From: DAOUBF01 sp034432795
Lineage (GTDB): Bacteria; Chloroflexota; Anaerolineae; DSLN01
Direction of reading: 5' to 3'
DNA: 18,683 nt
NCBI GenBank assembly: GCA_034432795.1
Contig: DAOUBF010000089.1
Coordinates: 1 to 18,683 of the forward strand
This document shows, piece after piece, positions 13,074-18,683 of this stretch. A program made the translations under genes and the position numbers. Each line of letters opens with the position of its first letter. Positions within the stretch are counted from its first letter, which is position 1. The notes beneath the pieces are model-generated. The model was given only the letters and a program-made list of their open reading frames with translations, ran no database searches and had not been told where the DNA came from.

Positions 13074-13847
13074 TCACGCTTCCAACTCGGCCTGAAGGTA
13101 GCATTCAGCGAAGGCGATCGCGCCAGGGGCCAGCGTCCCCTGAATCCCCTCCACCTCACCCACGATCTCCGCATCCTGCTGGCCTTCCAGGCTCAGCCGC
13201 AGCCAGGCGATCTGCTTCTCTGTGGCCGGGTTGGTGATGACCTCCCACTCGCGGATGGCCCCGGCAATGCCATAGAAGTTGGGCAGGATGTCCGGGTCAT
13301 GGTGGGCCAGGCGCGCCTGCATGAACAGAGAGGCGAACGGCGCGGTGTCCGGCGGCTCCACCACGATGCCCTGCCCGGCCAGGCCAACCATGCGGGCGCG
13401 AAAAGCTGTCCCTGGCCGGAAAGCTTCGGGCGCAAGCCCCAGGTAATTCACCACCTGCACCTCCACCTCCGTATCGCGGCTGCTGCGCACCGGCTCATGG
13501 TCGCTGTCCGGGTAGCTGGCCCAAAGCTGCGCCAGCGGCGAGGAGAGCAGGTGGCCGCTGGCCACAGGTTCGTAGGGGCTGTCCGGGAAGCTCAGGGCAG
13601 AGAACATAAACGGCGCGACGGTGCGCGCGCGGAAAGCGGGGAAGAACGCCACCGTGCGCCTGGGGTCGCCCTCCTCCACAGCCGCCCACAGCGTAATCCC
13701 CTGGTCACCCACGGCCCAGCGGCGCACATGGAGGTGGGGATAGCTATCCTGGGGGATTTCCGTTCCCTGCGCCAGGGTGCGCTCAATCCAGCCGCGATAC
13801 ACCTCGCGGCTGGCAATGTCAAAGCCGAGAGCGCTCAAGACACTCAT
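13074..13847 (-). CDS. Conserved-looking protein of unknown function upstream of surE
   Basis: I do not recognise this 257-residue protein. It has no signal peptide, membrane segment or obvious nucleotide-binding loop. The composition is soluble and beta-rich with many Trp, Phe and Pro. Visible blocks include HLHVRRWAVGDQGITLWAAV (39-58), FFPAFRARTVAPFMFSAL, EVEVQVVNYLGLAPEAF and a C-terminal EVEGIQGTLAPGAIAFAECY. The alternation of strands and Gly/Pro turns suggests a beta-barrel or jelly-roll-like fold, perhaps ligand-binding, but this is only a guess. The stop overlaps the surE start region by spacing of one base, so the two are made together. GAGG precedes the ATG, and an extended -10 promoter lies about 30 bp upstream. 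The open frame on the opposite strand is a shadow. Confidence 0.75.
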   Translation of the reverse strand: MSVLSALGFDIASREVYRGWIERTLAQGTEIPQDSYPHLHVRRWAVGDQGITLWAAVEEGDPRRTVAFFPAFRARTVAPFMFSALSFPDSPYEPVASGHLLSSPLAQLWASYPDSDHEPVRSSRDTEVEVQVVNYLGLAPEAFRPGTAFRARMVGLAGQGIVVEPPDTAPFASLFMQARLAHHDPDILPNFYGIAGAIREWEVITNPATEKQIAWLRLSLEGQQDAEIVGEVEGIQGTLAPGAIAFAECYLQAELEA

Positions 13848-13876
13848 ACCATGCCTCAGCCCACTGTCCCGGTAGG

Positions 13877-13885
13877 ATTATAACA
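13877..13885 (-). promoter_or_regulatory. Extended -10 promoter of the unknown gene/surE operon
   Basis: On the minus strand TG-T-TATAAT (13885-13877) is a perfect extended -10. Transcription would start near 13870, about 23 nt before the ATG at 13847. A divergent promoter lies about 180 bp away at 14058-14066. Confidence 0.6.
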
Positions 13886-13995
13886 CAGTGCCACCAACCG
13901 GAATAAATCCCGATACCGGGCAGAGGCGCAACCCGGCTTCAACCGGCCATTGGGCCAGCACCCATCGCCCGCCCCCTGGCCCCCATTGGGGGATG

Positions 13996-14018
13996 CCCTC
14001 CCCCATCCAGGGGGAGGG
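13996..14018. repeat. CCCTCCCCC hairpin, dispersed repeat copy
   Basis: CCCTCCCCC/GGGGGAGGG with a 5-nt ATCCA loop, arms identical to those at 3093-3115. It lies between two divergent promoters. A shorter CCCCC-ATT-GGGGG repeat stands just before it. Confidence 0.65.
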
Positions 14019-14057
14019 AATTTACCTTCGGCGTTATTCGCCATACAGACGATTCTG

Positions 14058-14066
14058 TGCTATGAT
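14058..14066 (+). promoter_or_regulatory. Extended -10 promoter of the metallophosphoesterase gene
   Basis: TG-C-TATGAT at 14058-14066 is an extended -10 with one mismatch. The expected start near 14073 leaves a leader of only about 14 nt, in which no Shine-Dalgarno sequence is visible. Confidence 0.5.
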
Positions 14067-14086
14067 TTAACAAATACCCACGTACC

Positions 14087-14818
14087 ATGCGTATCCTGGT
14101 CATCTCTGATATTCACGCCAATCTGGCCGCGTTTGAGGCTGTCCTGGCCGATGCGGGCAAGGTGGATGCGGTGCTGTGCCTGGGCGACATCGTGGGCTAC
14201 GGCCCCGACCCGAACGAGTGCGTCGCCCTGCTGCGCGACCTCAACCCGCTTATCAGCCTGTCCGGCAACCACGATTGGGCCGTGCTGGGCAAGCTGGATG
14301 TGGAGGACTTCAACCACGATGCTCAGGCGGCCATCCGCTGGACACAGAGCGCCCTTCGCCCCGATCACCGCGCCTATCTCCAAAGCCTGCCCCCGGCAGG
14401 CCAGTTCGGCGACTTCACGCTGGCCCATGCCAGCCCGCGTTACCCGGTGTGGGAGTACATCACCGATACGCTGACCGCCGCCGAGAACTTTGAGTATTTC
14501 AACACTCCCTACTGCCTGGTCGGCCACACCCATGCCGTCGCCATCTTTGAGCAGATCGGCGCGAACGGGTATTGCGACCTGCTCCTGCCGGAGTACGGTG
14601 TGCCGCTCGCGCTCGGCGAGGAGCGGCTGATCCTCAACCCTGGCAGCGTCGGCCAGCCGCGCGATCACGACCCCCGCGCTGCCTATGCCATCCTGGACGA
14701 TGAGGCACGCACCTGGGAGGTGCGCCGCGTGGAGTATCCCATTGAACAGACCCAGGCGCGCATGCGCGAGATCGGCCTGCCCCGCCGCCTGATCGCCCGG
14801 CTGAGCTACGGCTGGTAG
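14087..14818 (+). CDS. Metallophosphoesterase (YfcE/calcineurin-like)
   Basis: The 243-residue protein contains the full calcineurin-like phosphoesterase motif set: D8-x-H10 in ISDIHAN, G33-D34 in CLGDIVGYGPDP, N61-H62-D63 in SGNHDWA, H114 in LAHASP, and G146-H147-T148-H149. These residues hold two divalent metals and catalyse phosphoester hydrolysis. The domain GYGPDPNECVALLR is typical of a bacterial subgroup of predicted phosphodiesterases whose substrates are mostly unknown. NPGSVGQPRDHDPRAAYAIL near the C-terminus is also a family hallmark. The protein lacks a signal peptide and should be cytoplasmic. No ribosome-binding site is seen before the ATG, which lies very near the predicted transcript start, so translation may be near-leaderless. 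It ends 234 bp before the FmdB gene. Confidence 0.92.
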   Translation: MRILVISDIHANLAAFEAVLADAGKVDAVLCLGDIVGYGPDPNECVALLRDLNPLISLSGNHDWAVLGKLDVEDFNHDAQAAIRWTQSALRPDHRAYLQSLPPAGQFGDFTLAHASPRYPVWEYITDTLTAAENFEYFNTPYCLVGHTHAVAIFEQIGANGYCDLLLPEYGVPLALGEERLILNPGSVGQPRDHDPRAAYAILDDEARTWEVRRVEYPIEQTQARMREIGLPRRLIARLSYGW

Positions 14819-14829
14819 CATTTTCCCGC

Positions 14830-14858
14830 TTGCCACTTGAGCCGACTTTAAGTATAAT
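14830..14858 (+). promoter_or_regulatory. Sigma70 promoter of the FmdB-type gene
   Basis: TTGCCA (14830-14835), a 17-bp spacer and TATAAT (14853-14858). Transcription from here would pass through the whole 14895-15020 inverted-repeat element before the ATG at 15053, giving a structured leader of about 188 nt. Confidence 0.7.
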
Positions 14859-14894
14859 CTCATTACAATCATAAAAATTCATCTATCCTTCCCA

Positions 14895-15020
14895 CTGCAA
14901 AGGACGCAAAGGGCATTTGGACCACGAAAGGCACGAAAGGATGCGAATGACGCCAGAGGCTTTCGTGCAATTCGTGTTTTTCCGTGGCTTTCGTGATCCC
15001 CTTTGCGCCCTTTGCGGTAG
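14895..15020. repeat. CGCAAAG/CACGAAAG nested inverted-repeat element
   Basis: Outer arms: CTGCAAAGGACGCAAAGGG (14895-14913) against the near reverse complement at about 14998-15020. Inner arms: ACCACGAAAGGCACGAAAGG (14921-14940) against a CACGAAAG-rich reverse complement at 14961-14995. The nested arms can fold into one long imperfect hairpin of about 126 nt. It resembles a MITE-like dispersed repeat and shares its core with 3167-3231. No coding capacity. Confidence 0.65.
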
Positions 15021-15052
15021 GATCAGAAATTTTGCAGGTATTGGGGGACACC

Positions 15053-15328
15053 ATGCCGATCTACGAATATGTGTGTGACCACTGTGGCAGCCGTTTTGAA
15101 CGTATCCAGCGATTCAGCGATGACCCTATCCGCATCTGCCCGGACTGTAACACCGAATCGGTGCGCCGCGTGCTCAGCCCGGCGGGGATCATCTTCAAGG
15201 GGTCCGGCTGGTATATCACCGACAGCCGCCAACTGAAGTCCGGCGCGAAAGAGGCGACCAAAGAGCTGGCTCCTCCCAAAGAAACGAGCACCTCCTTCTC
15301 TAAGGATGGCGCCGGGGAGGATGATTAA
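15053..15328 (+). CDS. FmdB-family zinc-ribbon protein
   Basis: A 91-residue protein with the FmdB/CxxC_CxxC regulatory-type zinc ribbon: MPIYEYVCDHCG (C8, C11) and ICPDC (C29, C32), then the conserved FKGSGWYITD (48-57). The tail from about 60 is Lys/Glu/Ser-rich and probably disordered. The family was named after a presumed regulator of formamidase genes, but its real role is unsettled. It is likely a small nucleic-acid-binding or assembly factor. The ATG at 15053 is taken because the family begins exactly MPIYEY and GGGGG stands 5 nt before. A frame from 14984 would add 23 residues encoded by the upstream repeat. The gene has its own promoter and is followed by a strong terminator. Confidence 0.92.
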   Translation: MPIYEYVCDHCGSRFERIQRFSDDPIRICPDCNTESVRRVLSPAGIIFKGSGWYITDSRQLKSGAKEATKELAPPKETSTSFSKDGAGEDD

Positions 15329-15336
15329 CGAATAGG

Positions 15337-15373
15337 GGAACAGGGGGACCAATAAAGGCCCCCTGTTCCTTTT
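15337..15373 (+). terminator. Rho-independent terminator after the FmdB-type gene
   Basis: GGAACAGGGGG (15337-15347) pairs perfectly over 11 bp with CCCCCTGTTCC (15359-15369), and TTTT follows at 15370-15373. It lies 8 bp after the stop codon. The T-run overlaps the -35 of the next promoter. Confidence 0.85.
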
Positions 15374-15401
15374 GTAACAAGGGAGGGGGATGGTGTATAA
15401 T
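15372..15401 (+). promoter_or_regulatory. Sigma70 promoter of the mutase subunit/meaB genes
   Basis: TTGTAA (15372-15377), an 18-bp spacer and TATAAT (15396-15401). The expected start near 15408 lies about 30 nt before the TTG start at 15439, with AGGAGG in the leader. Confidence 0.6.
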
Positions 15402-15438
15402 CTTCCCTGGGAAAGTTCCGTGAAGCAGGAGGGTGACG

Positions 15439-15858
15439 TTGTCTGAGCCTAAGATCCGCGTCCTGATAGCCAAGCCCGGCCTGGACGGCCACGACCGAGG
15501 CGCGAAAGTGATCGCACGGGCGCTGCGCGACGCGGGCATGGAAGTGATTTACACCGGCCTGCGCCAGACGCCGGAGATGATCGCCGAAGCCGCCTTGCAG
15601 GAAGACGTGGATGTCGTCGGCCTGAGCATCCTCTCCGGCGCCCACATGGCCCTCGTCCCCCGCGTCATTGAGCTTTTGCGCCAGAACGGCCAGGAGGACG
15701 TGGCCGTCTTCGTTGGCGGCATCATCCCCGACGAGGACATCCCCGTGCTCAAGGCCCAGGGGGTGGTGGAGGTCTTCGGGCCGGGTGCATTGACCGAGGA
15801 CATTATCAAGGCGATCCATAAGGCAGTGGCCAGCCGGGTGCCGCATATCGCGCGCTAG
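15439..15858 (+). CDS. B12-binding subunit of methylmalonyl-CoA-type mutase
   Basis: The 139-residue protein is a stand-alone cobalamin-binding domain equal to the C-terminal domain of methylmalonyl-CoA mutase. The B12 lower-ligand motif D16-G-H18-D-R-G21 is in KPGLDGHDRG, followed by GLSILSG (61-67) and VFVGGIIP, the other two cobalamin contacts. It is expected to pair with a separate substrate-binding large subunit, which is not in this window, to interconvert methylmalonyl-CoA and succinyl-CoA or a related acyl-CoA pair. The TTG at 15439 has AGGAGG 6 nt upstream. The GTG at 15433 touches that site and is too close. The downstream meaB gene confirms the pathway. Two-subunit mutases of this layout are common in archaea, Chloroflexota and some Firmicutes. 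Confidence 0.92.
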   Translation: MSEPKIRVLIAKPGLDGHDRGAKVIARALRDAGMEVIYTGLRQTPEMIAEAALQEDVDVVGLSILSGAHMALVPRVIELLRQNGQEDVAVFVGGIIPDEDIPVLKAQGVVEVFGPGALTEDIIKAIHKAVASRVPHIAR

Positions 15859-15874
15859 GCAGCGGACACGCCAG

Positions 15875-15897
15875 CCTGCCCCCGCGTGTGGGGCAGG
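15875..15897 (+). other. Hairpin between the mutase subunit and meaB
   Basis: CCTGCCCC (15875-15882) pairs with GGGGCAGG (15890-15897) around a 7-nt loop, 13 bp before the meaB start. No T-run follows. It may adjust the ratio of the two proteins by pausing or by mRNA processing. Confidence 0.5.
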
Positions 15898-15910
15898 GGA
15901 GCACGGGTGC

Positions 15911-16852
15911 ATGAGCATGGAGTTGGTGGAGAAGGTGCTCGCGGGCGACCGGCTGGCACTGGCGCGGCTGGTCTCGCGGATTGAGAACAACGGCGCCGAG
16001 GCGCGTGCCGCCCTGGCCGCGCTCTATCCCTATACGGGCCGCGCCCATCGCGTAGGCGTGACAGGCGCCCCCGGCACGGGTAAAAGCACGCTCGTCAACG
16101 AGATGGCCAAGGTGTGGCGGCGACAGGGCCAGACGGTGGGGATTGTCGCGGTGGACCCGACCAGCCCGTTTAGCGGCGGCGCGCTCTTAGGCGACCGTAT
16201 CCGTATGCGCGACCTGGCCGGTGACCCCGGCGTGTTCATCCGCAGCATGGCCACGCGCGGCAGCCTGGGTGGGCTAGCACGGGCCACCGGCGATGCGGTC
16301 AAGGTGCTGGATGCCGCCGGGTTTGACATTGTGCTGATTGAGACTGTCGGCGCGGGCCAATCCGAGGTGGACATCGCCCGCACCGCCCACACCGTCCTGG
16401 TCGTGGAGGCGCCCGGCTTCGGCGATGAGGTCCAGGCCATCAAGGCCGGGATTTTGGAGATCGCCGACATCCTGGTGGTGAACAAGGCCGATCAACCCGG
16501 CGCGGAGCACACCGCCCGTACCCTGCGCGCCATGCTGGACCTGGGCCAGGCGCGGCGCAGTTGGCAACCCCCTATCCTCAAGACGGTGGCGACCGAGGGC
16601 CAGGGCGTCGCCGACGTCGTGGAGGCGGTCACCCGGCACCGCGCTTATCTGGAAACCAGCGGCGAACTGGCCCGCCAGGAACGCGAGCGCGTTACCGCCG
16701 AATTGCACCACCTCCTGCGCGAGGCGCTGGTGGCGCGCTGGCTGCGCCAGATCCCGGATGGCCAGGTGGATGCCGCCATTGAACGCATCCTGGCGCGCGA
16801 AGTGGACCCGCATACGGCAGTGGAGGAATTGATCGCTTCGGTTGGAGGTTAG
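15911..16852 (+). CDS. meaB: Methylmalonyl-CoA mutase-associated GTPase MeaB
   Basis: The 313-residue G3E-family GTPase has the Walker A motif G52-A-P-G-T-G-K-S-T60, the switch/Walker B regions VAVDPTSPFSGGALLGDRIR (79-98) and ETVGAGQSEVD (144-154), and the base-recognition motif NKAD (191-194). The C-terminal helices (about 250-313) correspond to the dimerization region of MeaB. MeaB gates loading and unloading of adenosylcobalamin and protects the B12 mutase from inactivation. Older annotations call it ArgK/LAO transporter ATPase. It follows the B12-binding subunit by 52 bp with no promoter, so they form one operon. The ATG at 15911 is used; an AGGGGAG lies about 10 nt upstream, rather far. 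A second ATG two codons later would be equally acceptable. Confidence 0.94.
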   Translation: MSMELVEKVLAGDRLALARLVSRIENNGAEARAALAALYPYTGRAHRVGVTGAPGTGKSTLVNEMAKVWRRQGQTVGIVAVDPTSPFSGGALLGDRIRMRDLAGDPGVFIRSMATRGSLGGLARATGDAVKVLDAAGFDIVLIETVGAGQSEVDIARTAHTVLVVEAPGFGDEVQAIKAGILEIADILVVNKADQPGAEHTARTLRAMLDLGQARRSWQPPILKTVATEGQGVADVVEAVTRHRAYLETSGELARQERERVTAELHHLLREALVARWLRQIPDGQVDAAIERILAREVDPHTAVEELIASVGG

Positions 16853-16869
16853 AGATTAAAGAGAGATCA

Positions 16870-16902
16870 GGGATTGGAGATGGGAGACAAATCTCCGATC
16901 CC
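16870..16902 (+). other. 12-bp hairpin in the meaB-prs gap
   Basis: GGGATTGGAGAT (16870-16881) pairs with ATCTCCGATCCC (16891-16902), with one T-G wobble, around a 9-nt loop. It lies between the meaB stop and the PRPP synthase start and lacks a T-run. It may be an attenuator or a stabilizing stem. A neighbouring repeat of CCCAATCTCC offers a competing pairing. Confidence 0.5.
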
Positions 16903-16928
16903 CAATCTCCACCACAGGGGGAGATACT

Positions 16929-17888
16929 ATGTCCGATAGGCGCATGTACGGTGACATCCAGCTTCTGGCGGGGACAGCCTGTCCCGCGCTGGCCCAGGAG
17001 ATCAGCGATTACCTGGGCGTGCCCCTGAGCGGCCGGGACATCATCCGCTTCCCCAACGACAACCTGTTCGTGCGCCTGCATCGCAGCGTGCGTGGGCAGG
17101 ACGTGTTCGTCATCCAGACGCTGTGTGCGCCGGTCAACGATAACCTGATGGAATTATTGATTATGATTGACTGCCTCAAGCGCGACTCCGCCGGTCGCAT
17201 CACCGCTGTTTTCCCCTATATGGCCTACGCCCGCAGCGACAAGAAGGACCAGCCGCGCGTCCCCATCACCGCCCGCCTGGTTGCCGATATGCTCACCGTC
17301 GCCGGGGCCGACCGCTGGCTGACCGTTGACCTCCATGCCGGGCAGATTCAGGGCTTCTTTTCCATCCCCGGCGATGAGATGACCGCCTTCCATATCTTAA
17401 GCGACTACTTCTTGAAGAAAGAGTTGGAGAACGCGGTGGTGGTCACTGCCGACCTGGGCTTCGCCAAGAAGGGGCGCAACTTCGCCGCCAAGCTCCACCT
17501 GCCGATGGCCTTCGTGGAGAAGCGGCGCACCGGCAACGCCGCCAGGGCCGAGGCGCTCACCATTATCGGCGAGGTGGAGGGCCGCGACGTGATCATTGTG
17601 GACGATGAGGTAGATACCGCCGGCTCCGTTATCCAGGCCGTGCAGATCGCCAAGCAGCACGGCGCTCGCGATGTCTATCTGTGCTTCACCCACCCGGTCC
17701 TCTCCGGCCCGGCGGTGGAGCGGCTGGCGGCAGCGCCGATCAAAGAGATCGTCACCACCAACACCATCCCGATCCCGTCGCACAAGATGCTGCCCAATAT
17801 GAAAGTGCTGTCTATCGCACCGCTGCTGGGCGAGGTGATCCGCCGCGTGCACGAGGGGCGCTCGGTCGGCGAACTCTTTAACGAATAG
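16929..17888 (+). CDS. prs: Ribose-phosphate pyrophosphokinase (PRPP synthase), divergent
   Basis: The 319-residue protein has the length and motif order of PRPP synthases, which make phosphoribosyl pyrophosphate from ribose-5-phosphate and ATP for nucleotide, His and Trp synthesis. Visible motifs: FPYMAYARSDKKDQPRVPIT (95-114, ATP site; usually YARQDRK), TVDLHAGQIQGFF (132-144, with H136), and the PRPP loop IVDDEVDTAGS (223-233; usually DDxxDTGGT). Other family positions are altered: FPNDNLFVRL at 41-50 replaces the common DGE segment, and TADLGFAKKGR replaces the SPDxGGVxRAR segment. It is probably an active but diverged enzyme, or a paralogue with a changed role. GGGGAGATACT precedes the ATG. 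The gap to meaB is 76 bp. Its last 11 bases overlap the convergent GNAT gene. Confidence 0.9.
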   Translation: MSDRRMYGDIQLLAGTACPALAQEISDYLGVPLSGRDIIRFPNDNLFVRLHRSVRGQDVFVIQTLCAPVNDNLMELLIMIDCLKRDSAGRITAVFPYMAYARSDKKDQPRVPITARLVADMLTVAGADRWLTVDLHAGQIQGFFSIPGDEMTAFHILSDYFLKKELENAVVVTADLGFAKKGRNFAAKLHLPMAFVEKRRTGNAARAEALTIIGEVEGRDVIIVDDEVDTAGSVIQAVQIAKQHGARDVYLCFTHPVLSGPAVERLAAAPIKEIVTTNTIPIPSHKMLPNMKVLSIAPLLGEVIRRVHEGRSVGELFNE

Positions 17889-18420
17889 CCTCCTCCTGGG
17901 GGATTAACCGTTTCTCCATCACCCAGCAAGGCTCCACCACCGTCTGGACGATACCCTCCGGATCGGTGTATTGCCAGTAGCCGGGGTCCTCGCTGAAGAC
18001 GGTATAGCCCAGGCGCTCATACAGGCTCCGGGCGCGGGGGTTGTCTTTCGCTGCGGCGATCACCGCCCAGGTATAGCCTCGTTCGCGCAGCACCTGCTCG
18101 GCGGCTTCAATTAAGCGCGTGCCGATGTGATGGCGCTGGAACGGCTCCATCACGCGCAGGCTATAGAGATAGCCCCGATGGCGACCATCGGCGAAGCTGC
18201 TGTCGCTGGAGGCGAACTGAATGAACACCTGGCCGATGGGGTAACCGCCGACGTCGGCGACGAGCATCAGCCGCCGCCCGGCGCACTGCTCCTCAAAGGT
18301 CTGACGGAACAGGCGGCGGAAATGGCGGTACTGCCCGCCCCATTCCAGCTTGGGCAGGTCCGCCTCCACCGCCGGGCGGATGGTACAGGTCAGATGGAGG
18401 CTGAATGATTCCATCTCCAT
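17878..18420 (-). CDS. GNAT family N-acetyltransferase
   Basis: A single-domain GNAT of 180 residues. The acyl-CoA motif is in LRVMEPFQRHHIGTRLIEAA (Q/RxxGxG as QRHHIG), and the C-terminal family signature is DNPRARSLYERLGY. The remainder (GYWQYTDPEGIVQTVVEP, ending VMEKRL) is typical of small-molecule or amino-acid acetyltransferases with a hydrophobic acceptor pocket. The acceptor is unknown. A TATAAT stands only 7 nt before the ATG at 18420, so the transcript is probably leaderless or nearly so, and no ribosome-binding site is visible. The second ATG, two codons in, is an alternative start. The 3' end overlaps the PRPP synthase gene by 11 bp on the other strand. Confidence 0.88.
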   Translation of the reverse strand: MEMESFSLHLTCTIRPAVEADLPKLEWGGQYRHFRRLFRQTFEEQCAGRRLMLVADVGGYPIGQVFIQFASSDSSFADGRHRGYLYSLRVMEPFQRHHIGTRLIEAAEQVLRERGYTWAVIAAAKDNPRARSLYERLGYTVFSEDPGYWQYTDPEGIVQTVVEPCWVMEKRLIPQEEAIR

Positions 18421-18427
18421 ACTGAGA

Positions 18428-18433
18428 ATTATA
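18428..18433 (-). promoter_or_regulatory. -10 element of the leaderless GNAT gene
   Basis: Minus-strand TATAAT (18433-18428), with a fair -35 GTAACA 18 bp further upstream. The predicted start of transcription falls at about 18421, one base before the ATG at 18420. Confidence 0.55.
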
Positions 18434-18553
18434 ACCCAGTTTGCCCTGATCTGTTACCGGCTGCATAGGTAAGCTTGGGCCTAGATCATTTGCCAGCAGG
18501 AGTTTTTAATGTGCTGAGTCGTGCACGAACTTTCCGGCCCCGGTAGATAGAGG

Positions 18554-18559
18554 TATAAT
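18554..18559 (+). promoter_or_regulatory. -10 element of the right-edge gene
   Basis: TATAAT at 18554-18559 with a weak -35 (TTTCCG) 17 bp upstream. The expected leader of about 37 nt carries GAGGAGG, 6 nt before the ATG at 18603. Confidence 0.5.
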
Positions 18560-18602
18560 TAAGCTGTGTTACTTAGCCGGGTAGCAGGCGAGGAGGCCAG
18601 CG

Positions 18603-18683
18603 ATGGACATTGGGCATTTGACGAAGCAAGATAGCGGAATAGCCATAGAGGACCAGACAACAAACGGTCGGGACACGGTCCAG
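18603..18683 (+). CDS. Start of an unknown gene, cut by window edge
   Basis: An ATG at 18603 opens a frame of 27 codons that runs to the window end without a stop. The start is well supported: GAGGAGG lies 6 nt upstream and a TATAAT about 45 bp upstream. The visible N-terminus (MDIGHLTKQDSGIAIEDQTT) is hydrophilic and acidic with no signal peptide. I cannot assign a family from so short a piece. Confidence 0.6.
   Translation, partial: MDIGHLTKQDSGIAIEDQTTNGRDTVQ

Noticed and set aside
13073..13174. 34-residue N-terminal extension of SurE
   Set aside because: It overlaps the upstream gene, and SurE proteins begin within a few residues of the NDDG motif.
12906..13883. 325-codon plus-strand open frame over surE and the unknown gene
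   Set aside because: It spans two coupled minus-strand genes with good starts and promoter. The translation is low-complexity Arg/His/Pro.

Overview
The window looks like a chromosomal stretch of a GC-rich, Gram-positive-type or deep-branching bacterium. Chloroflexota (Anaerolineae-like) is the best guess. The pointers are the gene content (DUF2089/DUF4097 operon, stand-alone B12-binding mutase subunit with MeaB, N-succinylamino-acid racemase with its acetyltransferase-like partner), dense packing on both strands, and several families of short hairpin repeats between genes. This placement is inferred, not proven. No rRNA, tRNA, CRISPR array, transposase or phage gene was seen.

Layout. (1) 1-1803, minus: a lipoprotein cut by the left edge and a Tyr/Trp-rich secreted protein of unknown function, behind a good TTGACA-17-TACACT promoter. 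(2) 1804-2173: a long intergenic stretch with consecutive GC-rich hairpins. (3) 2174-4367, plus: a COG3375-type GNAT and an enolase-superfamily N-succinylamino-acid racemase/OSBS. (4) 4396-6565, minus, convergent to the last pair: a DAO-family flavoprotein oxidase and an ornithine cyclodeaminase/mu-crystallin-family enzyme. Regions 3 and 4 together could encode two different routes for turning D-amino acids into L-amino acids. (5) 6642-12166, minus: a CPBP membrane protease, a YvlD-like membrane protein, two DUF4097 beta-repeat proteins, a small two-domain protein, a double-GNAT protein and a DUF2089 zinc-ribbon/HTH regulator. Four of these proteins carry the same ~28-residue helical SHOCT-like module. 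The set resembles the yvlB/yvlD (LiaX-type) envelope-stress genes of Firmicutes and starts from a perfect TTGACA-16-TATAAT promoter. (6) 12260-13847, minus: an unknown 257-residue protein translationally coupled to the nucleotidase SurE. (7) 14087-17888, plus: a metallophosphoesterase, an FmdB-type zinc ribbon, the B12-binding subunit of an acyl-CoA mutase, its chaperone GTPase MeaB, and a divergent PRPP synthase. (8) 17878-18683: a GNAT on the minus strand overlapping the end of the PRPP synthase gene, then the first 27 codons of an unknown plus-strand gene.

The two regions most worth following are the five-gene DUF2089/DUF4097 stress-type operon with its shared module, including a 7-bp tandem repeat placed so that slippage would remove the module from one protein, and the paired amino-acid stereo-inversion gene sets.
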